From positions 1,138,735,882 through 1,138,799,881 of the forward strand of contig NC_056726.1 in the NCBI RefSeq assembly GCF_019279795.1: 64,000 nt of DNA, given 5' to 3'. This document shows, piece by piece, positions 31,871-45,963 of this stretch; positions within the stretch are counted from its first letter, which is position 1; the number at the start of each line of letters is the position of its first letter. A program made the translations under genes and the position numbers. The DNA is from Protopterus annectens. Taxonomy: Eukaryota; Chordata; Ceratodontiformes; Protopteridae. The notes below the pieces were generated by a model. That model was not told where the DNA came from. It searched no databases and saw only the letters and a list, made by a program, of their open reading frames with translations.

Positions 31871-34311
31871 CCAATACATACAGATATACATAGGTACGCA
31901 TACAGCCAATGATATATATGTATATAGCCACATGTCCACATATAGACAGCACTAGGAATGCATATATGTCAGCAGATATATATATGGCTCACCTTTCAAA
32001 GGGAAAAGTCCATGACAGAGGCTGGTAGGCCTAAAGCATGTTCTCAACATTGCACAATTCTGCAATACATGCATAGAATGTGCAATGTGCGAATGTCAGT
32101 ATGCATTCTCTCATTGCAGATTAGGCAATTTGGTTGCGGATGCCACTATAGTGGGGATGGGGAATAATTGCTTATCCTCATGGTAGTGCACACTAGGAGT
32201 TTGTATATCACAGTAGGGGGGGTGTGGGGGGCTCGGCCTCCCAGAGGGGAGTGCAGGGAGTCATGCCCCCACCAGTACGATATGTATTCCAACTTGCAGT
32301 TCGAGTGTCAGCGAAGGTGCATGTAGAACTGCAGTTCTCTTAACTGTGGTGCAGTAAGAAATGATGGGTTATTCCTTTCTGTTTGCAGAAAGGGCCATTC
32401 AAAGGAATGATTGCCCCCTGTCAAAAGTGAACACATATATATCAATATAGGCATATATGGACATACATCTGTAGATAGAACTGGGAACGTAACCACAACA
32501 TATATGTCCACATGTACCATTGATGGGTTTGAGAGACCCAAACAACATACATCTGGCATGGATAGGTACCCCCCCAAGCCAAATATGTCTGGCCTGCAAT
32601 ACAATACCAACCTTAGCAGATCTCATAAGCAGGACCCTACATGACAAGGGCAGTACATGTTAACAGTACTCCATCTCACCTGTAGGATGGAAGGCTGGCA
32701 TTACTAACATATCATGCAGTATGGTCAAGTGACATGTCATGATTGAGAGAACCCCCTGGGCAGGTGGAGTAAGTAGCTGGGATCCCTCATACAATCTAAC
32801 AGCCCTACACCTGACAATGGTTTCACCAATGCTGGCAATGACATCCACAAACCCACCATGTCAGCTGAGAACTACCACCTGGTAGCCTGATGACTGTGGT
32901 CTGCAGGGACATGGAACATACCAACAATGAACCCATAGTCAATATCACTGGTTATCTCAACACACAGGACCCTGTCAATGTTGGACTTGTCAAACGCAGA
33001 GAATACAACCTGAACCCAGTACACCTCCTCAACCCAATCATGACAGGTGTAGATGTGGGTTAGGAGGTGCACAATGCCTATGTACTTCATAGCAGGCCTT
33101 TGTACACCATCCTGCTTGTAGGAATGTGTGTAGTTGTAACAGGATCTACCTCTGTTCAGAGGATATCTTTCCAACAGGACTGTTTGGTATATGCCAACAT
33201 ACCACAGGTGCCATCCCATGGGCATACAGTCCTTCACAGGTCATAGATGTGTCAATGCCCTCCTCCACACTGTTGAGGTGCAGCACTACTGGGGTTGCTA
33301 TAACTCACTGGGTGTGGCTGTCGTGGACACGACTGCCATAATTGCAGTTACTGTTGCATCTATCCCACCACATAGCTGTCTGTAATACTGTACAGTGTAT
33401 GTAATCAGGTTGTTAGCTGTTGTCTACACCATTCACAGTAGTTGAGTGCCTCCCACCCTCCTAAGGGTAGGGCTATGCCACCAGCATTGGCACACACATG
33501 CTACTTAGGTGAAAATTGCAGTAGAGTGGGGAGAGGGACATACACCCTGCTGTTAGCATGTTCAATGCCATCCACATTGCAGACCACATATATACCACTG
33601 TGTGGTTATGCCTATGCTGTCTTGGTGGGATTACATGTGCAACAGATGTGTTACCTGCATGGGGACATACCTCCATGTGTACAGTCCTGTACCTGTACTG
33701 CATCCTAACCAAAGGCACTATGTGTTGTACTCAGCCAAGGCATGTGTACCACCCACTGCACTTAATGGTGTCCCCTGTAGAAGGCCTGTGATACCACTAC
33801 ACCCATCAGCCATGTGGCACATGGACAAACACAACACAATCTGATACTGGTGACAACAATAAAACATTGTTAATTAAAGCTAGGATGCATCATGGCTGCA
33901 CAGCTACACCTTCCAAGATATTATCATTTCACTTTACTGCTGACAACATGCTACAAATCATTCCATTGCTGCACTGTTGTACATTCACCCTGTTCATCAG
34001 AACCATGTTAGCCTGTCCCTGCATCAATGTTACGGATGTCAGGCAGTGGCACATGTATCATCATATGCACAGGGTGTGTTGTTGGTTTGCCAGAGGCCTA
34101 GGATGAGCCATACAATTGACAACATGTATGCGTGTGAGGGGGCTGAGTATTGTTATGGGCCACTGGTGAGTCATGTGTGCAGGTATGTGGTTGCCCTGGG
34201 TTTGTTGTTTATGTGTGTGTGTGTATCTGCATGCACACAGTTCCTCCATGTGGCTGCCCTATACAGGGAATTGTGGGACAGCTGCAGATTGTACCTGGCA
34301 GGGTTTGCACT
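31870..34311. other. Unassigned spacer
   Basis: No gene is assigned. A 121-codon minus-strand frame at 33237-32872 is uninterrupted and not low-complexity, but I recognise no family and do not call it a gene. An inverted-repeat arm lies at 32440-32600. Confidence 0.4.
32440..32600 (-). repeat. Inverted repeat arm (partner 30095-30275)
   Basis: The reverse complement carries GTATTGCAGGCCAGACAT, TTTGGCTTGGGGGGG, CTCTCAAACCCATCAATGG and CTACAGATGTATGTCCATAT in the same order as its partner. Confidence 0.65.
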
Positions 34312-35216
34312 TCACCATCTCTGGCCATGGACATGGGACCTGTGCCTGTCAGGGGTGCTACAGGCAGTATCAGGTACAGAGCCAGACCGAGTACTGTCCC
34401 CAGAGTTTGACAGATATCCACTGGATCCAGGTCCCTCCTGGGACTGACCAGGGTCACGTGCACATGGTCTGCTCTGACGGGTTGTGGACAGCTCCCCCAC
34501 AGTGCTGGGGCTGGTACTGCCACTACAGGAGTGGCTGTGACTGTCTGGACATCCACGGCGACCTGCACCTGCTGGTGTTACAGGCATACACCCATGTGGC
34601 CGTCACAACTGTCCCGCCCTGTCCTGACACATGGACATGACATTTTGAATGAGTTCCAATGTATCACCCCAGCGTCTATCCATGACCTTGGTGTAATTAC
34701 GGATGGCACATGCTAGGCCATGGATGCTGTCAGTTACAGAGGTGTGATGAGCCCTCTGTGCCCTTAGACCCTGCCTGGTGTACCGTTCCATTTGTGCCTG
34801 TGCCTCCATGACAGCCTGGAGCATGCGTTTGGTTGAAATAGGGGTTGCACGTCTGCCAGGTGCATGATGACTAGCAGTGCTCCTATGAGCACCCCTGCAC
34901 ATCTGCCTATGTGATACCATGGCAAACATCTGGCTATGGCTGCTGTGTCTTGACACACATGCCATAGCTACCACACTGTCCTGGCCCATGCTAACCGTAA
35001 GCTGTCCCTCAACTAAGGCCAATGGTGATGAGGTGTGTAGAAGTAGTGTAACTGTGTGCATTGATGGTGTGGATATATGTGGGTTGTCAACTGGTGGCCC
35101 AACTGCAGCCCCTGATGACCCTTTCTGTGCCTCAACACACTTATCTTCATGGTCACTGTCTGTATCAGTGACATCAGATTCCCTGCGGTGGGGGGCAGCC
35201 CCATCTCGCCACCTGT
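34312..35216 (-). pseudogene. Harbinger Myb/SANT protein, C-terminal exon (one stop)
   Basis: On the minus strand a good splice acceptor (TTTTCCTCTCACAG) ends at about 35216 and opens a frame with an acidic segment (DVTDTDSDHEDKCVE), a Ser/Thr/Pro-rich middle and a helical, Gln/Arg-rich end (RMLQAVMEAQAQMERYTRQG, then RWGDTLELIQNVMSMCQ). An in-frame TGA at about 34603-34605 lies in a CGA-like context, and the same frame continues to 34312. This layout suits the C-terminal half of the Myb-like accessory protein of Harbinger elements, which partners the transposase. Assignment rests on the SANT exon upstream (37277-36815) and on the layout; no motif here is diagnostic alone. Confidence 0.6.
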
Positions 35217-35269
35217 GAGAGGAAAACATGGAACAGACTGTAGGCCTGTACAACACCACTAAACAGTAA

Positions 35270-35334
<65 letters not shown>

Positions 35335-35984
35335 CACACACAAACACACACATATACACACACATGTGCAGACATGGCCACACACACAGACATGCACACA
35401 TGCAGTCGCCATACATGGCAACCCATACACTATACCAGACAGCACCTACAGACAGCTCCCACAACCCCATAGCACACAAAATAGCAGACAATAGTGCAAT
35501 ACAGTATCACACACATACCTGTAATTACACACGTCAGCATGCAGGACATGTGGGGCTGAACAGCATGCAGTGCAACTGTAGTCAATCCCAGTTACCAACA
35601 TTATACATAGCTGTGATGCATGACTTCTGTTTGTAGGTGATGACCCTCCCCCTGGAACCCAATTCACTCATGTCCATGGCATTGCTGTGCATCCGTTCAG
35701 CACCCTGGCATGTACTGTGCACCATACCTCACGGGTGTGCACATCATTGCAGGATGTGTCAGTTGTGTTTCCATTGCTGCTCACAGCCACTGTGTGTTCC
35801 TGAATCACATGTGGACATGTGTTTAGTGACTGCTTGATGTGTATTCACATAAGTCATCATCAGTGGTGCATGTATGAGTGGTAGATTACCATTAGACCAA
35901 ACACACAGACACTATACTGTACCTATGGTGAGTGTAAAGACCATTATTGACCATGATTGGGCCCTGGATGATGTTGCCTGTGTA
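35217..35984. other. Presumed intron of the Myb/SANT gene, with CA microsatellite
   Basis: No coding sequence is recognised. It contains the CA tract and lies between the presumed exons on the minus strand. Confidence 0.4.
35273..35349. repeat. (CA)n microsatellite
   Basis: A near-pure CA run lies about 60 bp upstream, on the minus strand, of the presumed splice acceptor. Confidence 0.97.
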
Positions 35985-36510
35985 TGCAGAGGTTCATAGG
36001 TAAGTACTGTTCTATTAGTCCTGGGGCCTACATAAGCCTAGCAACAGGGGTTCCCTGCCATGCACCACCCACTAATGTTATTCCCCTGTGCCCCTGTCAG
36101 GCTGAGGCACGCACATGCTACCCAGGGTGTATTCCCCATCCAATTGGCAAGTGTTTTTGTCAAGAAGGCCAATGAGTAGCATTGCCTGACATGTATGGGT
36201 AGTCCATTCCAGAGTGTGGTGATTCCCCAGGACAGGGCTCTATCCCTTCGGTATGTTCTGTGTGATGTGTTGATTAGGTTTAGGACCCTGGCGCATGTGT
36301 TAGCAGAGGGAGTGGGATGTCGTTATATGTAGCATGTTCAACTGCTCTGTGTATGACATAGCTGCGTATGTTGGGCAGATGTCAGCTGTGCCTGGGCAAT
36401 GTGCACTGTAGTTTAGCCAGAGTTGTCTGAGATGGACTGTGTATTGCATGTGATTGAGGCTGGTAATCCCATTAGTGAGGTGTGTGCTGTTTCAGTGCAC
36501 ATGTACAGCA
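35985..36510 (-). mobile_element. CR1 3' fragment (diverged)
   Basis: It aligns with 10880-11345. Landmarks are AGGTTCATAGGTAAGTACTG, GTATGGGTAGTCCATTCCAGAG, GGTATGTTCTGTGTGATG, TATATGTAGCATGTTCAAC and CCATTAGTGAGGT. Only the C-terminal coding and 3' end remain, with no open frame. It lies inside the presumed Harbinger Myb intron, so it is a later insertion. Confidence 0.68.
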
Positions 36511-36814
36511 TGCATTATGGGTAGGTGTGTTAGATGTGTACATGGCCTACACCTTAGCTATGACATGCACAGTGAATTGCAAGCATAACCTTAAACCATA
36601 CTCACCGACATCTGGCCGCTGCTTGCTGGTATCCCAGAGGTACATACAATGATATGGGTTAGAGTTGATGTCAATGGCCACAGCTGTTGCATTGCTACAG
36701 GGTGGCTGCAATATTACAGTACAACAACATCTGAAGTCCACAGTACTGCAGTTTATGCATTACTGCGTATTGGCACTACACAGCAACATACCCCACATCT
36801 CACACATGTATGGT
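36511..36814. other. Unassigned, between presumed Myb/SANT exons
   Basis: A short minus-strand frame (36741-36547, with AVAIDINSNPYHCMYLWDTS) might be a further exon, but I cannot support that. Confidence 0.3.
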
Positions 36815-37277
36815 CTACCTGTACAGATGCATACAATACAGTAGTCTACTGATATGCCCTGGAACCTTACTTGCATGCTCAATGTGTGGTGTGTGAGTAG
36901 CACCCACCTCCATGAGCATATAGGTCTGGAGCTCTTGTGAGCAGGCAGGTGCTGTCAGGCTGATGAGCAGCTCCTCCACTCTGGTGAGGGGGAGATGAAT
37001 GTTATGCCCCCCACCCCGTTGCAAGGTGGTCACCCAGCATGGCAGTGGCACAATGTCATACTTGCTGGAGCAGGTCACTACAATGGTGGCGGACCTGCTC
37101 ATAGGTTCAGCTGTGCAACCCCACCTCATTCACCCTGTGGACCACATCAGTCCACATGGCTGTTCTCTTCTGCTGGTCCATGCTTGTTCTTGAGAAGAGC
37201 TGATAGTTCTGGATCATGCTGGTGATGATGATCTCCTCCTCAGCGGCACTGTATGCAGGGTTTCTCTGGTGTGCCAT
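36815..37277 (-). pseudogene. Harbinger Myb/SANT-like DNA-binding exon (broken)
   Basis: The start is ATG at 37277. The segment NPAYSAAEEEIIITSMIQNY, then TAMWTDVVHRVNEVG, then TYEQVRHHCSDLLQQV has the aromatic/helix pattern of the Myb/SANT-like domain in Harbinger-associated and NAIF1/MSANTD-type proteins. Two TGA codons (after GLHS and after LLQQV) stand where arginine is expected, consistent with CGA decay. A frameshift then leads to the segment LPLTRVEELLISLTAP, which resembles the conserved post-SANT motif. It would bind transposon ends and help nuclear import of the transposase, by analogy with known Harbinger Myb proteins. Confidence 0.75.
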
Positions 37278-37329
37278 ACTCCCTGAAAGACATAATAATG
37301 GAACTATGTCTGAGCAACACATATGTCAA

Positions 37330-38413
37330 GTTTACCATGATACAATACACATATCAGCCTCCCACCACCATATCAGCTCTAACATAATGTTCACACTACG
37401 CTACTGGTATTTATCCGGTATGGGTACCATTGGGCCATATAATGAATTGTACAACACCTTCTGCTATGTGGTTATACACATGCTCCCTGTGGGGACACTA
37501 GAGTTGCAGGGCTGTTACAGGGTATTTCACCTGCATGTCATTGTCACTGCCACTATGTTTCCACATATGCATGTGGTAGGCCTGCTATGTGATTTCTACA
37601 CATCTGCCATTCTGTAGTATTGGGGATATCTATGCATGCTACTGGACATGTTCTGGGATTGTGTGGAATATTACAGCCCACATATGTTCCATGACAGTTA
37701 CACACCAGTATGTGTAGGGGTTATTTGCTAGCAGGAACACCACTCCAACCTAGTGTGCATATGTTACCAGTCCATATCACATCCCTGGCCCACCATGGAA
37801 CCTCATTTTCTACTGTTCCATCACTACCTTCATGTGGAACCACCTCAGGGGAAGGTGTCACCCCCCACCATGGAGCACACACAGATATGTGTCTGTCACC
37901 CAGGTAGGTTGTGGGTATTGGGCATAGAGGAGTCCACAGTGACTTGGGGTATGTACTACATCACTTGGAGGTATGCAGTACACATACACAAGGTTCGACA
38001 TGCATGTCCCTCCTGCCCAGCACACAGCCCAGGCACCATTATGTCCATGTAGATGCTGTTGTGACTGTCCATGAGTGGCCACCATGTTCCATTTGTTCCC
38101 ATGTGGTTGCTCAATGGACTCCACATTCCAAATGTAACTACATGCCCACAGTGTTTAACCACCACATGTGCCATATACCAGCTCTGTATGCAGTCTTGTT
38201 TGTCACACAACCAGACCTACATACCAATATGTGCCTAATACCCTTCACCAGCATATATACCCCACCATCCCATACAATTGCAATGTGTTCCCAACATGGA
38301 TTACACACCTCACTCCACACTCAATCTTGCAGCCATGTACTGGTGTGTAGGTATGTTGTGTATTGATGTGTGATGTTCCCTCACATATGTCATGGCAGGG
38401 AAAATGTATTGAC

Positions 38414-38417
<4 letters not shown>
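37330..38417. other. Unassigned spacer
   Basis: No coding sequence, RNA gene or named repeat is recognised. Confidence 0.4.
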
Positions 38418-38481
<64 letters not shown>

Positions 38482-38492
38482 AGATACATAGC

Positions 38493-38524
<32 letters not shown>

Positions 38525-38525
38525 T

Positions 38526-38584
<59 letters not shown>
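38418..38584. repeat. Long (TA)n tract with short interruptions
   Basis: TA runs at about 38418-38480 and 38492-38584 are separated by CTAGATACATAGC and ATTAATATTATATTA. Confidence 0.97.
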
Positions 38585-38587
<3 letters not shown>

Positions 38588-38589
38588 AG

Positions 38590-39439
38590 ATATAATTTTG
38601 TGTTTATATACCTACATAAATGTATAACTGTCTGAGGTTTTGTACACATACTCATCTGTGAATATGTATCACACATATATGTATCTGTATGTGGGGTGCA
38701 TACGAACATGTGGACCACACTTATGTACCCCTCTTTACTTCACAGCTGAACTGTTCTGCCTTGCTGCAACACAGACAGGTGTCACATGTGAACACAGACT
38801 AACATTATGGGGTTATATATGGTGACAACCTTTAGATAAGCATATTATACTGCTATGGTAGTGTGGGCATGCTATGCTACATGTTAACATGACTGCCCTG
38901 CAGGTGGTGTGGTCTCTCACCCATGTGTCTATCATGGCGGCATTAAAACCCCCACTGGCCATTGGCCACAGTAATTTACAGAACACAGATATCATGGGTC
39001 ACATCCTTGCCATTCACTGCTGGCCTGCACATTTGACATGTATGTCCCACTGCCTACAGGGACTAATACTACTGTCCAGTGCAGTTGCTGAGCACAACAT
39101 CAATACAGGAGCATGTACTGATGGCACATATACATCCTTTCACAGTATACATCCTATCATTCTATGCCATATACTACATGCCAGTAAATGCATATCTGTT
39201 TCACATACCTGTTATGTTGTTTCCACTGTAACACAACCCTGAGCTTTGTGAACTTTCCTGACGTGATTTCTCTCTCTCTCTCAGAGTCTCTCCAGTAGAG
39301 TGATTGAGCTGGTTTGAATTGATTGCAGCATGCTTTTGTTGGTATTGCACATGATCAGGTGGTGGCTTCTGCAACAGTCAGTGTCCACCAGTTGCTAACT
39401 GCATGCAGCCTGCTGTGCAGTACTTCAGATAACCACTGT
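38590..39439. other. Unassigned spacer
   Basis: Nothing recognised except a short TC run at about 39267-39284. Confidence 0.4.
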
Positions 39440-41522
<2,083 letters not shown>

Positions 41523-41690
41523 ATAGTTTAGTGGTAAATCACTTTGTGTATTGAATGCAGGGTCCTGGGTCCGAGCCTTGGAGAGGAAGTTTATTTTGTC
41601 GCTGAGCAGAACAAGGGACGTTGGCTATAGAGTGACTGAGGCACTCTTAAGCAGTTGTAAGCAAGGTTGCGTGGGGCTAAGCAATGCCTA
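41523..41690 (+). mobile_element. tRNA-derived SINE-like repeat
   Basis: The head GCCATAGTTTAGTGGTAAAT resembles tRNA A-box sequence. GCAGGGTCCTGGGTCCGAGCC is B-box-like. The body TGTCGCTGAGCAGAACAAG and GAGTGACTGAGGCACTC is shared with 30505 and 44075. Confidence 0.72.
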
Positions 41691-41949
41691 CACACTTTAA
41701 GCAATTCAGCAGGTAACTGAGTATAAGAAACTGTAACGAGACTTTAGCTGTTCTTACCCCCACGCAAACGCACTTAAACACGCTTACTACTGCTTATTTG
41801 TGCTTAAACCTGCTTACTACTGCCTAAATTCTTTATGGCACTGACACTTCACATGTGTATTTCATGCAGAACTCCAGTTCACATTTAAATGTTATTATGT
41901 AGGTTTTATGGCAAAAAGATGTACAAATATGTTCATATACAGATTTCAC
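41691..41949. other. Unassigned, with a small internal repeat
   Basis: Short imperfect repeats of ACGCTTACTACTGC / ACCTGCTTACTACTGCC lie at about 41775-41830. Nothing else is recognised. Confidence 0.45.
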
Positions 41950-42350
41950 ATGGAAAATGATATGTGCTGCAGTGGGACTCGAACCAGGAATGCCTGTTCA
42001 TTAGGCGGGTGCTCTAATCATTACACTATAGTTGTGCTGCTTCATTTGCATATATACCCATATAACCATGGTTCCTAGTTCCCCAAACACCCACCCCAAC
42101 ACTTCACTGACACATCAGTCATCCATTCTCCATTTGGAAACACGGTGAATCCACATCACTACACAATGGCCACTCCCTACTCCTCTGAACCCATCCCATG
42201 GGTTGACTCAGTCCAAATATCCTCAGACATCCCATCTTTTTAGTCCACAAACATTGGTGAAATGAGTGACCAATAGGACACTATTCCCAATTTTTGGGTT
42301 GTCCTACCTGGGACACACATGTCTTTATTTCAAGATTAAACTCTATACTT
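41950..42350 (-). repeat. Dispersed repeat family R3, copy 1, with tRNA-like segment
   Basis: On the minus strand 42050-41955 is strongly tRNA-like: TAGTGTAATGATTAGAGC as A box, CCTGGTTCGAGTCCCA as B box. The adjacent 42060-42350 segment shares an end with 43410-43780 and 46290-46680 (TTTGGGTTGTCC..CCTGGGACAC, TGTCTTTATTTCAAGATTA). Confidence 0.62.
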
Positions 42351-42747
42351 CATTACTTCGTTACTCCAGTTAACAAGACACTAAAATAAGTTAATAACTA
42401 TGGCTATATGATAACGCATACATTACACATGTAAACCAATGATGTACGGGTTCGGCAACATTATATTACAAATAAGACCAGTTTAGTGACTGGTGTTGAT
42501 GTAGCTGGCAAATCACAGGATTGATTCATATATTTCATAATGGGAAAGTCCTCACATTTTATTTTTTTGAGAACAGCACTGACTTCGAAACTAAATACAC
42601 AACTCTGAATTACTGCAGATTCGTCCCTTCCCTCTATCTTCTCGTAACTCTAATACTATAGTACTGCAATATACAATGGAAACAAAACAACAGCTTATTC
42701 TGCCTTGGAAGTTTATATCCCAGCAGAATCATGAAAATGTTGCAAAG

Positions 42748-42748
<1 letters not shown>

Positions 42749-42802
<54 letters not shown>
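42749..42802. repeat. (TA)n microsatellite
   Basis: A pure TA run with unassigned flanks (42351-43084 holds no recognised gene). Confidence 0.96.
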
Positions 42803-42804
<2 letters not shown>

Positions 42805-43084
42805 TGACAAGCATTTCATGACAGTCTAAGTAAGGCCTGCACTGAGTCAGGATATATAAGCCACAGTGCAGAGAAGGGTGTCACCGTCTTTTCTCCAATG
42901 GACTATGAATAAATGTTTATTTAACATCTGTTAACCGAGTATGCAGACTGTTCCAACGAGTCAGAACTCCATTCAGTCATGACTTCAGCCTTAGTGGCCA
43001 AACAACACAACTAAACATACACGAGAATCATATCTCTCAACCTCTCAATGTAAGAAGTCTAGCCAAAGCCAAATATAACTGGGA

Positions 43085-43252
43085 GTGGGGGGTGGGGTCA
43101 AAGATTGGGACATACTGGGATCAATTTAATAGCTCTGCTTGACAGAGGCCCAGTAAATTGATCAATGGGGCAGCATGAGTCGACACACCTTGGCTAGGCT
43201 TATAAATGCCCTTCGGCAGATAGCTTAGTACCTACCTATGAACCTATTACAT
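43085..43252 (+). mobile_element. CR1 3' UTR fragment
   Basis: The GGCTTATAAATGCCCTTCGGCAGATAGCTTAGTA stretch and the terminal CCTACCTATGAACC match the 3' end of the CR1 at 26985-27048. No coding part is present. Confidence 0.75.
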
Positions 43253-43254
43253 TT

Positions 43255-43780
43255 ATGGTTATGCGCAACCTATTATTCTATCTACTGTTGAGGTTTGTAG
43301 GGGCACTTTCATGTTATTTATGGCTGCAAAAGGAATTAATGTGGTACAGGGAATGTACTTCTACATATAGATGTATGTATGTGTGTATACATATATATTT
43401 ATAATGAACTCACTGACCTACACCAGGCGGTCCAATTAGAACTGCGCCATCCAACCCTGACACGCCTGGATCCATATTTCATACCCATGGTTCCTCCACC
43501 CCGCCTGAATTCCACATACACACAAATCATCCATTCTCAAGTTGCTATCCCAGCCATAACGCACCTCCACACATTGCCCTCTCCCCAGCATTAGGGACCC
43601 TCCATGTATGCTGTCTCAACCCATGTATCATCAGGCTCTCCCAACCTTTTAGTTCTTGAACATACCTGCCCTGGCTTGTGTAATGGCTGGAAGTCCAAAC
43701 AACCAATAATGTTTGGGTAGTCCCACAAGGGACTACCCTGTAATTGTTTGTAAGGTAGACTTAGCAGGTGGACAATGTTA
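43255..43780. repeat. Dispersed repeat family R3, copy 2
   Basis: It opens with a GCAACCTATTATTCTATC stretch (compare 46137) and ends with GTCCCACAAGGGACTACC and TAGACTTAGCAGGTGG, matching 46600-46640. Confidence 0.6.
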
Positions 43781-44074
43781 CTCCCACTGGTAGTATCCTG
43801 CCTGTGGTTTGAGAAGCAATGATTTGCTCACCCCTGCCCAGCTTGATATGACATAAGATGACAACACAAATTAACACAGGTGTTACTGTTGCTTTCCTTC
43901 ACATTCTTTTTGTATGTTTTATTGTCACGACGTTCATTCTTCATATAAATGTACATATATATATTATAGCTGTACATACACATGCACATACATCTACATA
44001 ATTATATACATTTCCTGTACTGTTGGATGCCTGTGCTGGATGATGTGTTTGTGATCACAGCAGCTGAATGTGGA
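43781..44074. other. Unassigned spacer
   Basis: About 80 bp before the SINE (CTGTACTGTTGGATGCCTGTG) is shared with the same position upstream of the copies at 30505 and 41523, so the repeat unit is longer than its tRNA-like head. Confidence 0.45.
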
Positions 44075-44225
44075 TCCGCCATGGCTTAGTGGAACTCACG
44101 TCTACTATAGTGTGCAGGGTCGGGGTTTGCAACCTGGCAGTGCAGATTATTTTGTTAATGGCCACAAAAACAGCTGTTGGCTACCGGGTGACTAAGTCAC
44201 TGTAGAACATTTGTAGGCTGATATG
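44075..44225 (+). mobile_element. tRNA-derived SINE-like repeat
   Basis: GCCATGGCTTAGTGGAACTCA and a GTGCAGGGTCGGGGTTTGCAACC segment occupy the tRNA-like head positions. The body TTGTTAATGGCCACAAAAAC and GGTGACTAAGTCACTG follows the family pattern. Confidence 0.65.
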
Positions 44226-45591
44226 TGCTTGTTTGCACGAAGCACAGCATTACTAACCTCTGGTTGTGGTGACTTGCACTCCGTTAGCCTCTACATTGCT
44301 TCACCGCTCATACCGGCGGCCAAACAGGCTTACACCCGCATACACATGCACAACGTCATGCATTTTGTTCACATCTGTCAACCAGGACAGTCGGACTGTA
44401 TGCTTAACCATTGTCAGCGGTGGCCTGGGGTGTAGAGCTCTACATTGACCCCAGCTACATATCCCATTTAATACTTGGGTGTTCACATTCATAGAGGGTA
44501 ACAGACATAACATAGCTATGTCCCCCATTAATCATGCTTAGTTTATATTAAACTGTCGGTATTATCCATGCTTAGGTTAGGTTTACATGTCAGGTATGAC
44601 TGTTGACAAATGTCAGTTTAAGGTGAGGTAGGATTCCTGTTTCACAGGTCTGGATAGGTTACATGCAGGTATTCAGGGTAGGTGTAGTTATTCCATACCT
44701 GTGTGGTACAGTAGAGATGAATAGCTAAGGAGTAGGCAGGTAGGTAGCGGGGGTGACATTGTAACTGTATAGTAGCCTGTAGGTATATTTGGATGGGGAG
44801 CAATAGGGAAGGTATGTCGGATATTGGGATTTGTATGCAAGGCAGGACAAGAGGTGTTGGTATCACTAGTTGATGTAGTGGTATAGAAAGTGAGTGGGGG
44901 GGGGTCGCAGGTTGGTGAGCCTGTGCTGCTCCAGGTGTGCTTGTGGTGTTCCTTCATGTGTTAGTTACATCTGTCCTGTGGGACACCTGTGATACTACAT
45001 GTGGGTTGGGGTTCCAGATACTGGCAATATAGTGGGAGAAGAGGGTGTCACCTATGTGTACCTGTAGACATTACTAGAAATGGAACAGGGGCTGATAGGT
45101 ACATGGTGTGCATGGGAGACAAAGGGGGGGTGTTAGTGGGGGGATTATCCAGGGATGAGCAGGATGGCTGCAGGGAAGGTCTACAGCTGGCCATGTTGTC
45201 TAGGACAACAGCTGTGCATATGCACTGCATTTGTAGTTTGCGTGGGACACTCACACCCCTGGGTGGGGGTGGGGACTACAATAATACCTTGTGATGTGTA
45301 TTACATCTGCTTACATGTCTACAGTGGGGTGTTGCAACCATGTGTTTGTAGGTGTTGTGTAGTGGGTTATGCAACAACACATACGGTTATACCGTACTTA
45401 GCCATGTAAACTGGACTGTGCTGTGGTGGGACGTATATCGGGAATGGCTGCACATTAGGCGTAAGCATGCCTGTCGACTGTACAGAATCCGCGGCCTGTC
45501 CAGAGTTTGCTTCATACTATTGGTGTATTCCTGTATAAAATCAACCAGCAAGGGCAAGGTGCCTCCGAAAAGCATAAAACAAACTCCAGTG
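44226..45591. other. Unassigned spacer
   Basis: No gene or named repeat is recognised. The composition is G-rich around 44870-45300. Confidence 0.4.
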
Positions 45592-45691
45592 GATAAAACT
45601 CACTGAGGCACACCACGGCAATAAGAAGCTGACCTTTATATGTCAAAAAGGAAATAAAATAAACTTATAAAAACAAAGAAATGTTTCAAAT

Positions 45692-45733
45692 CAGTAAGCA
45701 CTTTCACATTTCAAAGAATGCTTCATCAGACTA
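45692..45733 (-). ncRNA. Hammerhead-like motif, minus-strand arm
   Basis: The minus strand carries the same core as 45922-45963 (CTGATGA, GAAA), with AGTGCT replacing AGCGCT in the putative stem III through a CpG-type change. Confidence 0.6.
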
Positions 45734-45921
45734 TTCAAACACCAACAGACACTGCATATAAAAGAAACATTCAATTAACTATCCAACCAATCTGCATTAC
45801 TCTCTCATTATGCAGGAATGAAAGCTAATATACATTAACCAGCCATGTGGTCACATAAATTGGTAAAGAAACAAACATTTCATTTCATGGAATCTTTTTA
45901 AATATGTATATGAAAATTGAA

Positions 45922-45963
45922 TAGTCTGATGAAGCATTCTTTGAAATGTGAAAGCGCTTACTG
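45922..45963 (+). ncRNA. Hammerhead-like motif, plus-strand arm
   Basis: The core CTGATGA (45926-45932) and GAAA (45950-45953) flank stem II GCATT/AATGT. AGCGCT (45953-45958) is the self-complementary stem III. TAGT (45922-45925) pairs with ACTG (45960-45963), including one G-U. Relative to 9293-9336, stems I and II changed in a compensatory way. An extra A follows the core, as in the PLE copy. Confidence 0.66.

Noticed and set aside
32872-33237. 121-codon minus-strand frame as a host gene
   Set aside because: No recognisable domain, no splice or start context, and no neighbouring exon; kept only as an unassigned frame.
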